In this document: positions 42,906 to 50,818 of the stretch, one piece after another | Layout: the number at the start of each line of letters is the position of its first letter | Position numbering within the stretch: the stretch's first letter is position 1 | Assembly: GCA_963785565.1 (NCBI GenBank) | Contig: CAWAVV010000002.1 | Location: 1 to 64,000 of the forward strand | Source: AP-15 sp963785565 | GTDB taxonomy: Bacteria > Pseudomonadota > Alphaproteobacteria > ATCC43930 > CGMCC-115725 | Length of the DNA stretch: 64,000 nucleotides | Direction: 5' to 3' | Notes under the pieces: generated by a model | Databases searched by the model: none | The model's input: the letters and a program-made list of their open reading frames with translations, nothing else | What the model was told of the DNA's origin: nothing | Position numbers and translations under genes: made by a program

Positions 42906-44237
42906 ATGCTTGATTTCGACGACATCCAACACATCCTGCTGACGCGCGTGCCCGCGCTTACGGGGCGATACGAATTCCTTTCGTTTCGCAACGCTGCGGG
43001 CGGACGCGCCTGGCTGTCGGCGCTCCTTCCAAAGGTGCAGTCGGCCGCGGAGGTCCGCGCTTCGACGGAGATGGACAATCGCTGGGTGAGTGTGGCCTTC
43101 ACCTGGAACGGGTTGCGCGCACTCGGTTTGGACGAAGATTCAACTGTCACATTCCCTGAGGAGTTCAAACAAGGCATGGTCGCGCGCGCGGAGATGCTCG
43201 GCGACACCGGACGGAACCATCCTGATAACTGGGTGGGCGGCGTTGCCCGCTCAGACCTCCACGCCATCGCTATCCTGTTTGCCCGCGACGCGGCCGAGCG
43301 CGGTCGCTGTCAGGTCGAACACGCCAACCTCGTGGCACGGTGCGAGGGCGTGGAGGTACTATCGACGCTGGACCTGGAGGCGACACCGCCGTTCGACTAT
43401 GCACATGACCACTTCGGCTACCGTGACCGGCTCTCCCAGCCGGTCATGGAAGGCACCGGAGAGGTTCCGACTCCCGGCTCCGGGGGTCCGCTCAAACCCG
43501 GCGAATTCATCCTCGGCTACCCGGATGAAGACGGACCGCCCGCCAATTTGCCACAACCTGAAATTCTGTCCCGCAACGGCAGCTACATGGCTTATCGCCG
43601 CCTGCAAGAGCATGTCGGGAAGTTCCGCGACTTCCTGCGCGAGCACGGAAAGACGCCCGAAGAACAGGAACTGATTGCAGCAAAGCTGATGGGCCGCTGG
43701 CGCAGCGGCGCACCCTTGGTGCTGGCCCCCGACAAGGACGATCCGGCGCTCGGTGCCGATCCGCAGCGCAACAACGACTTCAACTATAAGCAGATGGACC
43801 CGCATGGCTATGCGGTGCCGCTCGGCTCGCACATCCGGCGCATGAATCCCCGCGACACAGCCCACAATATGAACCGCCGTCGCATGATCCGCCGCGGCGC
43901 CACCTATGGCCCTCACCTGCCGGAGAGCGCTGCGGATGACGGGGCCGAGCGTGGCATCGCGGCGTTCGTGATCTGCGCGAGCCTTATCCGCCAGTTCGAG
44001 TTCGCACAAAACGTATGGGTGAACGACAAAACCTTCCATGAACTCGGCAATGAGCGCGACCCAATCATCGGCAACCAGGACGGTACGCTCGAATTCAAAA
44101 TCCCTAAACGCCCAATCCGCAGAAAGATCACCGGCCTTCCAGCATTCACCACCGTGAGGGGCGGCGCCTATTTCTTCCTTCCGGGTATCAAGGCGCTCCG
44201 ATATCTCACGGCGCTCGGCGATGCCAGCCCAGCCTAG
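42906..44237 (+). CDS. DyP-type heme peroxidase
   Basis: A 443-residue dye-decolourising peroxidase of the longer (C/V) class. The distal motif is FGYRDRLSQP where GxxDG is expected: the Asp is kept but the last Gly is Arg. The proximal-heme region GSHIRRMNPRD, the RRGATYG segment, RGIAAFVICASLIRQFEFAQ and TVRGGAYFFLPGIKAL are normal. No signal peptide, so cytosolic or encapsulated. Second of a tight gene group; the small upstream protein may be its partner. Confidence 0.85.
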   Translation: MLDFDDIQHILLTRVPALTGRYEFLSFRNAAGGRAWLSALLPKVQSAAEVRASTEMDNRWVSVAFTWNGLRALGLDEDSTVTFPEEFKQGMVARAEMLGDTGRNHPDNWVGGVARSDLHAIAILFARDAAERGRCQVEHANLVARCEGVEVLSTLDLEATPPFDYAHDHFGYRDRLSQPVMEGTGEVPTPGSGGPLKPGEFILGYPDEDGPPANLPQPEILSRNGSYMAYRRLQEHVGKFRDFLREHGKTPEEQELIAAKLMGRWRSGAPLVLAPDKDDPALGADPQRNNDFNYKQMDPHGYAVPLGSHIRRMNPRDTAHNMNRRRMIRRGATYGPHLPESAADDGAERGIAAFVICASLIRQFEFAQNVWVNDKTFHELGNERDPIIGNQDGTLEFKIPKRPIRRKITGLPAFTTVRGGAYFFLPGIKALRYLTALGDASPA

Positions 44238-44241
44238 CTTT

Positions 44242-44279
44242 AAATGCGAGAGGGAACAACAAATGCGAGAGGGAACGAC
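44242..44279. repeat. Tandem 19-bp repeat duplicating a ribosome binding site
   Basis: Two copies of AAATGCGAGAGGGAACAAC (44242-44260; second copy 44261-44279 with one change) stand head to tail just before ATG 44281. Each holds the GAGAGGGAA ribosome site and an ATG. The second copy decides the start at 44281. Confidence 0.7.
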
Positions 44280-44280
44280 C

Positions 44281-45297
44281 ATGAGCGCATTGCCAGCAGC
44301 ACGCACCTACAACCAAAATCACGTTGCGCGCAAATACACGCCGGGCACACGCCGCATGAGCATCTACTGGACGTGGAGTTACCCATGGGAATCCCAGCGC
44401 GACCCTGCGGCGATGGAAAACCGTTTCTCAACGATGACCGAAGTCCGCACCGCCCTGTGGCCGAATTACGAGACGCCGGAGTGGAGCGCAGCACAATTTC
44501 TACAAGGGATTGCGGGTACGCTGGAGCTTTTCCACCGTTCCACGCTCAGCTTCCAGCAGATTGCCGGCGAATCCGCCGGCCATCTGGTCGCCGTTTTCCA
44601 GCGCATTGACCAGGCGGGTTTCAAGCTGCCGATTGACGAAAGGATCCTCGCAGATAGCGACACGCTGATGGTGTTTGGACTCGACCACCTCCCTTCCGGG
44701 CAGGAAGCCGCGCCAGAGGAAGTCGCGGCCATCCGCGAGTGGCTCAAGCGCGAAGGCACCTGCCTGCTCCTCGCGCCGCACCACGATGTCGGTTTCGCCG
44801 ACGACCTCAAGCAACGCCAGATGGAATACCTCCACCATGGCGACCCGCTGGTGCCGCGCCAGCAACGCTTCGGGCAGTATACCCGTTCGCTGATGAAGGC
44901 ACTCGACGTCCCAGTGCACAACCTGTGGGGTCTCCGGCCAGCGCTCGTCAAGGGCACGAACGAGATCGCGCCGCTTACGGCCTTTCGGGACATTGACAAG
45001 CTGGGTCTGCTCAAAAACGTCCCTACACTCAATTTCCATCCACACCTGCCGCACTATGAGGTGACCACCAAGGACACCAAGTCGGTTCATTTGCTGGCGC
45101 GCCAGCCCATTGATCCCGACCGTCCACATCCTTTCATCGCAGCCGGCAACACGGAGTTCAATTGCCTGCTCTGGATGCCGCCAAATCAGCAGCGCGCCGG
45201 CGACATCGTGCTCGTGGACTCGACGAATTTCACCACCCTGTTCGGCGGCACGGACAGTCTGACGAACTTCTGGCGGAATCTGGCACTGATGAAATAA
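44281..45297 (+). CDS. Hypothetical GATase-like protein
   Basis: A 338-residue soluble protein of no assigned function. The stretch DTLMVFGLDHLPSGQEAAPE, then VAAIREWLKREGTCLLLAPH suggests a Rossmann-like class I glutamine amidotransferase fold (as in DUF4350-type proteins) without an obvious nucleophile Cys. Later segments contain several His (LNFHPHLPHYE). The C-terminus FGGTDSLTNFWRNLALM resembles the end of such proteins. Fourth gene of the repeat-bounded block, right after the peroxidase. Confidence 0.65.
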   Translation: MSALPAARTYNQNHVARKYTPGTRRMSIYWTWSYPWESQRDPAAMENRFSTMTEVRTALWPNYETPEWSAAQFLQGIAGTLELFHRSTLSFQQIAGESAGHLVAVFQRIDQAGFKLPIDERILADSDTLMVFGLDHLPSGQEAAPEEVAAIREWLKREGTCLLLAPHHDVGFADDLKQRQMEYLHHGDPLVPRQQRFGQYTRSLMKALDVPVHNLWGLRPALVKGTNEIAPLTAFRDIDKLGLLKNVPTLNFHPHLPHYEVTTKDTKSVHLLARQPIDPDRPHPFIAAGNTEFNCLLWMPPNQQRAGDIVLVDSTNFTTLFGGTDSLTNFWRNLALMK

Positions 45298-45360
45298 GCG
45301 CCGCTGGGGCATGGCCGACCGCACTGACCGCGTCCGCGTCTCCGTATCGGAGAGACAGCC

Positions 45361-46197
45361 ATGCTGATGGACCTGTTGAACAAAGCGGTCACTCTGACCA
45401 TGCTTGGTTTTGTGGTTTCAAGCATGCTGGCAATGGGTTCGGGGCTCACCATCCGGCAGATCATTGAACCGCTGCGCAATGCCCGTTTGGTCTTGCTTGC
45501 GCTGTTGGCCAATTTCGTCTTGATGCCCCTTGGCGCGCTCGCCCTGGCGAAGGTGCTCTGGCTCGATAACCCCTTTGCAGTTGGACTGCTGGTGCTCGGG
45601 TGCGCAGCCGGTGCGCCGTTCTTGCCGAAGCTCGCCGAACTTGCCAAGGGCAACCTCGCATTTGCCGTTGGCGCGATGGTGCTTCTGATGGTCGTCACGG
45701 TCGGTTACCTGCCTGTCGTCATGCCCCTGCTGCTCCCGGGGGTCACCGTTGACCCGTGGAATATTGCTCGCTCCCTGGTCCTCCTCATGCTACTCCCGCT
45801 CGCCACCGGACTTGCCCTGAAGGCGCGATACGAAGAATTGGCCGGTCGAATGAAGCCCATGTTCGACTGGATTTCCAACATCAGCCTCATCCTGCTGGTA
45901 TTGTTGATCACCGTAGCGAACATCGACAAGGTTCTAAAAGTCTTCGGTACACGAGGAATTCTCGCAGGGCTTCTCTATATCGCATTGGGCTTTGGAATCG
46001 GTTGGCTGCTCGGCGGTCCTGACAGCGACACGAGACGGGTCATGGCGCTCGGTACTAGCCAGCGCAACATTGCCGCTGCGCTCGTGGTCGCAAGCCAAAG
46101 CTTCAGCGATCCAAAAGTGGTCGTCATGGTAATTGTTGTCGCGATCGTCGGGTTGATCATACTCATGCCGCTTTCTCGTGTGTTGGCCAATCGTTGA
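45361..46197 (+). CDS. BASS-family (bile acid:Na+ symporter-like) transporter
   Basis: A 278-residue protein with about nine hydrophobic segments and the family features GSGLTIRQII, GCAAGAPFLPKLAELAKGNL (sodium-site GxxxGxPF-like) and MALGTSQRNIAAALVVA (the TSQRN box). BASS proteins carry organic acids with sodium. Last gene of the block bounded by repeats; the AraC remnant follows directly. Its substrate may be linked to the peroxidase cluster. Confidence 0.86.
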   Translation: MLMDLLNKAVTLTMLGFVVSSMLAMGSGLTIRQIIEPLRNARLVLLALLANFVLMPLGALALAKVLWLDNPFAVGLLVLGCAAGAPFLPKLAELAKGNLAFAVGAMVLLMVVTVGYLPVVMPLLLPGVTVDPWNIARSLVLLMLLPLATGLALKARYEELAGRMKPMFDWISNISLILLVLLITVANIDKVLKVFGTRGILAGLLYIALGFGIGWLLGGPDSDTRRVMALGTSQRNIAAALVVASQSFSDPKVVVMVIVVAIVGLIILMPLSRVLANR

Positions 46198-46225
46198 GCC
46201 AACACGGCATTTGCTAGGCTATGGC

Positions 46226-46330
46226 TCACTATTCGGAGAACCGGCCTCGGCCGCACTGCGTCGACTCCCCGAAGATATAATACCGGTCCAAATCATCGAG
46301 CCGGTGTGGAAATTCGTTAAATCTGCATAG
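46226..46330 (+). pseudogene. AraC regulator, 3' remnant (34 codons)
   Basis: From TCA 46226 to TAG 46330 the frame reads SLFGEPASAALRRLPEDIIP and ends VWKFVKSA, the same as the end of the regulator at 40392 with four substitutions. Faint similarity extends about 20 bp upstream. The remainder of the gene is absent. Confidence 0.85.
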
Positions 46331-46374
46331 GCACCGGGCCCGGGCAATCTACCCTCATTCTCCGGCAGAATGTT
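46226..46374. repeat. 149-bp direct repeat, right copy
   Basis: Gap-free match (about 94%) to 41292-41440, covering the remnant above and 44 bp beyond its stop. It ends 40 bp before AraC copy 2, so the native junction between copy 1 and copy 2 may have been here. Confidence 0.88.
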
Positions 46375-46413
46375 CGGCTTGCATTGTAGTTTTTCGGTTT
46401 TGCAGAGGGATGA

Positions 46414-47379
46414 ATGCCGGGAAGCGGCACGCGCACGTTCCTCGAGCCCGACCACTACGAGGCGAGCCTGCGTCAGGCACAGATCGAAATCCTCATTGCA
46501 TTAACCCCCAAGTTCAAGGCCCGTCTGACCTGGGCGGAGCTGCACGATTTGCAGGTGTTGCGGTGCGAGGAAGGCTTTCCGCGCGTTGCCTATGTTTGTC
46601 TAAGGCCGCAGCTCTGTTTTGTGACGCTTCCGGCACGTTCCGGGCCACTGCCGCTGTTGGGAGGGACGGAATTGCGGCCAGGCGAGGTCGTGCTCCACGG
46701 CCGCGGCGAGCGGCTGCACCAATCAACGCCTGGCTCCTTGGTGTGGAACATCTTAGCACTGGACCCAGTGCAGCTCGAACAATACGGTCGGGCCCTTTCC
46801 GGAAAGCCTTTCACTTTGCAATCGGAGGGAAAAATCCTGCGTCCCTCCCCGCGCGATGCAGCACGCCTGCGGCGCCTGCATGCGCAAGTCTGTCGCCTCG
46901 CTGAGACAAAACCGAGACTGCTGGCGCATACGGAAGTCGCGCGTGCTCTGGAGCAAAGCTTGATCCAGGCGCTGGTCGCCTGCCTGACTGGCGCCGGCGC
47001 GCGAGCTGACGGTCCGACCAAACGCCGTCACGCCCGCATCATGATTGTATTCGAGGAGGTGTTGGCGGATCGTCTCAGCAAGCCTCTGCGCATGAGCGAG
47101 TTGTGCGAGCTGATTGGGGTGACCGAGCGGACGCTGCGCTCATGTTGCGCCCAATTCCTTGGCATGAGCCCGATCCGGTATGTCCTGTTGCGCCGGCTGA
47201 GCCGGGCACGTGTTGCATTGCGTGACGCCGAGCCCGACGGGGCAAACCTCTTGGAGCTAGTCCGCGGCTTCGGTTTCACGGAGTTCGGACGTTTCGAGGC
47301 GGCCTACCGGGCAGCCTTCAGCGAGACCCCGCTGACCACCCTGCAACGTGCTCCAGCGGCGCGCTTCATCAACCCGTAA
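46414..47379 (+). CDS. AraC-family transcriptional regulator (copy 2)
   Basis: A 321-residue regulator related to the one at 40392: both open with TRTF.(D/E)P(D/E)(M/H)Y and share the ~320-residue layout. The C-terminal helix-turn-helix pair is LRMSELCELIGVTERTLRSC, LGMSPIRYVLLRRLSRARVA and LLELVRGFGFTEFGRFEAAY. The target may be the small secreted-protein cluster downstream or the block upstream; ligand unknown. Confidence 0.87.
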   Translation: MPGSGTRTFLEPDHYEASLRQAQIEILIALTPKFKARLTWAELHDLQVLRCEEGFPRVAYVCLRPQLCFVTLPARSGPLPLLGGTELRPGEVVLHGRGERLHQSTPGSLVWNILALDPVQLEQYGRALSGKPFTLQSEGKILRPSPRDAARLRRLHAQVCRLAETKPRLLAHTEVARALEQSLIQALVACLTGAGARADGPTKRRHARIMIVFEEVLADRLSKPLRMSELCELIGVTERTLRSCCAQFLGMSPIRYVLLRRLSRARVALRDAEPDGANLLELVRGFGFTEFGRFEAAYRAAFSETPLTTLQRAPAARFINP

Positions 47380-47476
47380 AATCCGTTATTTCCGCATAGC
47401 CACCCGCGAACCCCGCTGTTTAGGCTTCAACCACGGGCGAGCTTCGTTGTTCTACAGCCCAAGAGGAGAAAGACAC

Positions 47477-48019
47477 ATGAAGGGAGTAAACGCAATCCTG
47501 GCCGCGTCCGGGTTGGTCTTAGCTCTTTCCCTGCCCGGCTGGGCACAGGAGGTCAAACAGCTCACGCACTCCGTCACTCTTTCGGGCACCGTGGAGACCA
47601 TCGATCATGACAAGTACGTCATGAACATCAAGACGACCGACGGCACGTTCCAAACGGTCGACGTGCCCCCAACCGTGAAGCGCTTCGATGAGCTCAAGGT
47701 CGGGGACAAGGTGTCGGTGACGTATAACAACACTGTCTTAGTGAGACTGAAGCCGCCGGGCGAGGCCGCGGTCGATACGGCCAGCAAGACCTCCACGATG
47801 GGGCAGGAGGCGCGACCGGGGGGCACGGCGGGCGTCGAGAGAACGATAACCGCGGCCGTCGCCGCCATCGACAAAGACGCACCCTCGATCACCTTCGTTG
47901 GTCCGAACGGATGGAAATACAGCCGACGTGTCGCCGATCCGGATGTGCTCGATAAGCTCAAGGTTGGCGACCAGGTTGACATCACCTGGAACACAAACGT
48001 CACGGTTGCGGTGGATTAA
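47477..48019 (+). CDS. Exported protein with two OB-like repeats
   Basis: A 180-residue periplasmic protein with signal peptide (LAASGLVLALSLPGWAQ). Two similar units follow: GTVETIDHDKYVMNIKTTDG to DELKVGDKVSVTYNNTV, and AAVAAIDKDAPSITFVGPNG to DKLKVGDQVDITWNTNV, each a small beta-barrel-like module as in DUF5666-type proteins. AAGAGGAGAAAG precedes ATG 47477. First gene of a run of small secreted proteins. Confidence 0.75.
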   Translation: MKGVNAILAASGLVLALSLPGWAQEVKQLTHSVTLSGTVETIDHDKYVMNIKTTDGTFQTVDVPPTVKRFDELKVGDKVSVTYNNTVLVRLKPPGEAAVDTASKTSTMGQEARPGGTAGVERTITAAVAAIDKDAPSITFVGPNGWKYSRRVADPDVLDKLKVGDQVDITWNTNVTVAVD

Positions 48020-48196
48020 CTCTATGGTCAAGGCAGTCCTCACAGCGTGATGACCTCGATCGCGGAGCGGGAAGATTAGTCGCAATTCCGTGGTGGCTAG
48101 AGAACCCGCCCCGTTGTCGGCCCAGTTCAGATCAACGTTGTAAGCAAATGTGGAAAATAAGGTTACCGGGTCCCTCGAAAGCCTAGGAGATTGAAG

Positions 48197-48484
48197 ATGA
48201 CTTCAGAAGTTGAATCGAACATCGTCTCGCGCCGGAGGATAGTTTCGCTTCTCGGATTGGCGGCGGCGTTGGGCTTCGCCGTGTCACCCACAGGCGCGGA
48301 GGCCCAGACGACCGGCACGACTAGCACCACCGGCACCGCCGGCATGAATTGACGTCAGGAGCGGCGTGGAGGACGCGTCGAACGGCGCTACGAGCGGCGC
48401 GGAGGAACGCCCGCATCAAAACAGCCCACACAAACCCCGACTGCGCAAACCCCGAGCGCACAGACGCCGCCTGCACAAAAATAG
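48197..48484 (+). pseudogene. Tat-exported Arg-rich small protein interrupted by an in-frame TGA
   Basis: From ATG 48197 the frame reads a twin-arginine leader (SRRRIVSLLGLAAALGFAV, cleavage near AEAQT), then TTGTTSTTGTAGMN and TGA at 48350. In the same frame RQERRGGRVERRYERRGG and a Pro/Gln/Thr tail continue to TAG at 48482. Arg-rich mature parts after the GM segment are typical of these small proteins, so TGA replaced an Arg CGA by one transition. Product after the stop is lost, leaving 51 residues that are mostly leader. Confidence 0.62.
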
Positions 48485-48515
48485 CAGCTACCTGATACGG
48501 AGAGGAAACACAGCC

Positions 48516-48947
48516 ATGCGAATGCGGATTGGACTGCTGTCGATCGTCGGATTTTTTGGTTTGCTTGCGGCCGCTAATGCGCAAACGCGATCAGCGTCAA
48601 CCGCGGGAATGGCATTTGACGGCACCTATAATTTTGTCTCTTCGGCGAAGGTTAATCCGATGTACACGGCGCTGAACGGGAGAATGGCGCCTTGTCCGGA
48701 CCGGACACCGGGTCCGCTGACCATCCAGAACGGCCACGCGCGGTATTCCGCCGAAACAGGCCATGTACTTCTAGGAACGATCGGGTCGAACGGCGAGCTG
48801 GATATGCGAATGGTCCCGGTCACGGTCGGCGGCTCCCGGCCAATGGAGATGCGCTCCGAAGCGGCAGGAATCGACAGCGCCGGCACGGTAAGCCTCCGCC
48901 AGATCGGTGGCGCTTGTAGTTATGATTTCGTCTGGCAAAAGCAATAA
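48516..48947 (+). CDS. Small exported protein (paralogue of 49106 product)
   Basis: A 143-residue protein with a signal peptide (IGLLSIVGFFGLLAAANAQ). The mature part FDGTYNFVSSAKVN, PCPDRTPGPLTIQNGHARYS, GSNGELDMRM and GGACSYDFVWQK shares its spacing of Cys, IQNG.AR and terminal C.Y..W with the next gene's product, so the two are tandem paralogues. Unknown function. GGAGAGGAAA precedes ATG 48516. Confidence 0.73.
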   Translation: MRMRIGLLSIVGFFGLLAAANAQTRSASTAGMAFDGTYNFVSSAKVNPMYTALNGRMAPCPDRTPGPLTIQNGHARYSAETGHVLLGTIGSNGELDMRMVPVTVGGSRPMEMRSEAAGIDSAGTVSLRQIGGACSYDFVWQKQ

Positions 48948-49105
48948 AGAACGCGAAGCCAGACTGACAGAGAAACCGGGCAATCCTCACCCCGCGACTG
49001 CCGGGAATCAGGGGATGCCGGTCTGTTCCCAGGTAATTGATCGGCGTCGGCTCACACACCCAAGAGTATGGTCAACCGGGTCTCCGGACCCAGAGAGAGG
49101 AACAG

Positions 49106-49525
49106 ATGAGACGCTTATTCTTGCTCTACGTACCGGTTCTCGCCATTGTCGCTTGCGCGCCGCAGCAGCCTCCGCCGCCGACTATGGCCGCGACGGAAGC
49201 TCAGCCCCAGACAACGACCTACTTCGATGGAACCTACATCGGCAGTTTCACTCAGAACCTGAGCGCCACCGGATCGAATTGCCCAAATTTCCCGGTGGCG
49301 CCGTCCTTGATGATCCAAAACGGTGTGGCACGGTTCGCGGCGCTCGATATCACCTATCAGGGATATGTGACTCCGCAAGGAGAGGTCAGAATGCAAAGCC
49401 CGTCCGGCCAAACATTCATGGGACAAATAGATCCCTATTATGTGCTCAGAGGCCAAACCACCGGCGCTTGCGTCTATAACGCAATCTGGCAGCGTAAAGG
49501 GGCGACCGGGAAGAACATGAGCTGA
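49106..49525 (+). CDS. Small lipoprotein (paralogue of 48516 product)
   Basis: A 139-residue lipoprotein: MRRLFLLYVPVLAIVAC ends in a lipobox, then a Pro/Gln linker and the domain FDGTYIGSF, NCPNFPVAPSLMIQNGVARF, PQGEVRMQS and TGACVYNAIWQ. The domain matches the preceding exported protein, but here it is membrane-anchored. Strong ribosome site GAGAGAGGAAC before ATG 49106. Function unknown. Confidence 0.75.
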   Translation: MRRLFLLYVPVLAIVACAPQQPPPPTMAATEAQPQTTTYFDGTYIGSFTQNLSATGSNCPNFPVAPSLMIQNGVARFAALDITYQGYVTPQGEVRMQSPSGQTFMGQIDPYYVLRGQTTGACVYNAIWQRKGATGKNMS

Positions 49526-49635
49526 GGGGCGATGCTGACGACCCGATGCGCCCGGAGCGGCTATGCCATAATCATTCAGGTCGACTGATTGGGGCATCAT
49601 CTATTTCTCGCCAGAAGCGCGGAAAGGGCAGACAC

Positions 49636-50031
49636 ATGCGATCGTATCGACTTCGGGCCACTATATTGGCGCTGGCTTGCCTGACATGGGCCGGCCCAGC
49701 GCTGTCCCAAAACCCCTCGACCACCCCTGCCGCACCGGCACAGGGCGTGCCGACACCGCCCGCTGATAATCAATCCTTCCTCGATGGGTTGCGTAGGGTC
49801 GGCGTAATGGCCGGCCAAGTAGTCGAATGCTCGTCTGATGCAGATAGGCAGGAGCAGATCTCGCGAGCAATGGATTTGGCCAATTTGATCGCGATCCATT
49901 TTGGACTGAAGGCCGCTTTCACCTTTACGGGCGCCCTCGGCTACGGCTCCGGGCGGCCGTTCGACAAGACCGGCTGCAGCCAAGCGATGGAAGGCTGGAA
50001 ACAGATCCAAGCCAAGTACCTCAACAAGTGA
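49636..50031 (+). CDS. Small exported protein of unknown function
   Basis: A 131-residue protein with a signal peptide (LRATILALACLTWAGPALSQ) and a Pro/Thr-rich spacer. The folded part contains two Cys (VVECSSDAD and DKTGCSQAM) that may form a disulfide, and helices with FLDGLRRVGVMAGQ and AMDLANLIAIHFGL. No family recognised. 12 bp upstream of the Gly/Asn-rich gene, so probably co-transcribed. Confidence 0.68.
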   Translation: MRSYRLRATILALACLTWAGPALSQNPSTTPAAPAQGVPTPPADNQSFLDGLRRVGVMAGQVVECSSDADRQEQISRAMDLANLIAIHFGLKAAFTFTGALGYGSGRPFDKTGCSQAMEGWKQIQAKYLNK

Positions 50032-50043
50032 GGTCCTCCGGAC

Positions 50044-50574
50044 ATGAAGAAGCTGTTGATCTACATCCTGCCCGTCGCGTTGGCGGCCGCGCACGCATCG
50101 GCTGCCCCGTCATCCGGATGGGGCGGGATAGGCGCTTTGGATCTTGCTGCCGGGACCGGTGACGGCAAGGGCGCGCCCTTGGTGCTGGTGCAGCGTGGTG
50201 GCGGCCGTGGTGGTGGCGGCCGTGGCGGCGGCGGCCGCGCCGGCGGCGGCGTTAACCGGGGCGGCGGCGGGGTCAACCGCGGCGGCGGCAACGTCAACCG
50301 GGGCAATTTCAACAGCGGCAACTTTCAACGCGACGTATCAGGCAACCGCAACGTGGCGGCGAACCGCAACGTCAGCGGGAACGTTAATGTCAATCGCAAC
50401 GTCGCGGTCAGCGGCGGTGGTGGCTATTACGGGGGCGGGCCCAACTGGGGCGGTGTCGCCGCCGGCGTCGCGGTCGGCGCTGGCGTGGCGGCGTTGGCGA
50501 CCAGCGCTGCCACCGCATCCTCTACGTCTTATCCGCCGCCGCCGCCCTATCAGTATTACCCATCCGGCTACTGA
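50044..50574 (+). CDS. Secreted Gly/Asn-rich protein, paralogue of the one at 37538
   Basis: A 176-residue exported protein: signal peptide (LIYILPVALAAAHASAAP), GKGAPLVLVQRGGGRGG, Gly/Arg repeats, RGNFNSGNFQRDVSGN and NRNVSGNVNVNRNVAVSGGG type repeats, YYGGGPNWGGVAAGVAVGAG and a Tyr/Pro tail. The architecture follows the 37538 product segment by segment. Last gene of the small-secreted-protein run. Confidence 0.73.
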   Translation: MKKLLIYILPVALAAAHASAAPSSGWGGIGALDLAAGTGDGKGAPLVLVQRGGGRGGGGRGGGGRAGGGVNRGGGGVNRGGGNVNRGNFNSGNFQRDVSGNRNVAANRNVSGNVNVNRNVAVSGGGGYYGGGPNWGGVAAGVAVGAGVAALATSAATASSTSYPPPPPYQYYPSGY

Positions 50575-50708
50575 CCGTTGACGCCGGGCCTAAGGCGTCT
50601 GGACGTCAAGCCTGCGTGGAGGAGATCGCGAGCGCGATATTGCGCTTCTTGCGCCGGCGCGTACCTGCCCCGTCGCCGGAGCTGTTGCGCCGCGCAAGAA
50701 CACCTGCC

Positions 50709-50767
50709 ATCGCCACGTCATGCCCGACGGCAGGCTTGCCCAATCCGGGGTCGGAATGCCGATTTAG
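50709..50767 (+). pseudogene. TauD dioxygenase, 3' remnant
   Basis: 59 bp nearly identical to 40188-40246, the end of the dioxygenase gene, with the stop codon in the same frame (TAG instead of TAA). No other part of the gene is present; the spacer 50575-50818 otherwise shows nothing. Confidence 0.75.
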
Positions 50768-50818
50768 GCGATTTTCGGCGCCGCGCGCTGCCGGACGCGC
50801 CGGCGCTATGTCTCCAGG

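Noticed and set aside
44221..44280. Earlier start for the GATase-like gene inside the peroxidase end
   Set aside because: The 19-bp repeat places a better ribosome site ahead of ATG 44281; the earlier residues are low-complexity and repeated.
48350..48352. TGA as selenocysteine or recoded codon
   Set aside because: No SECIS-like hairpin is evident, and a CGA to TGA change in an Arg-rich segment explains it more simply.
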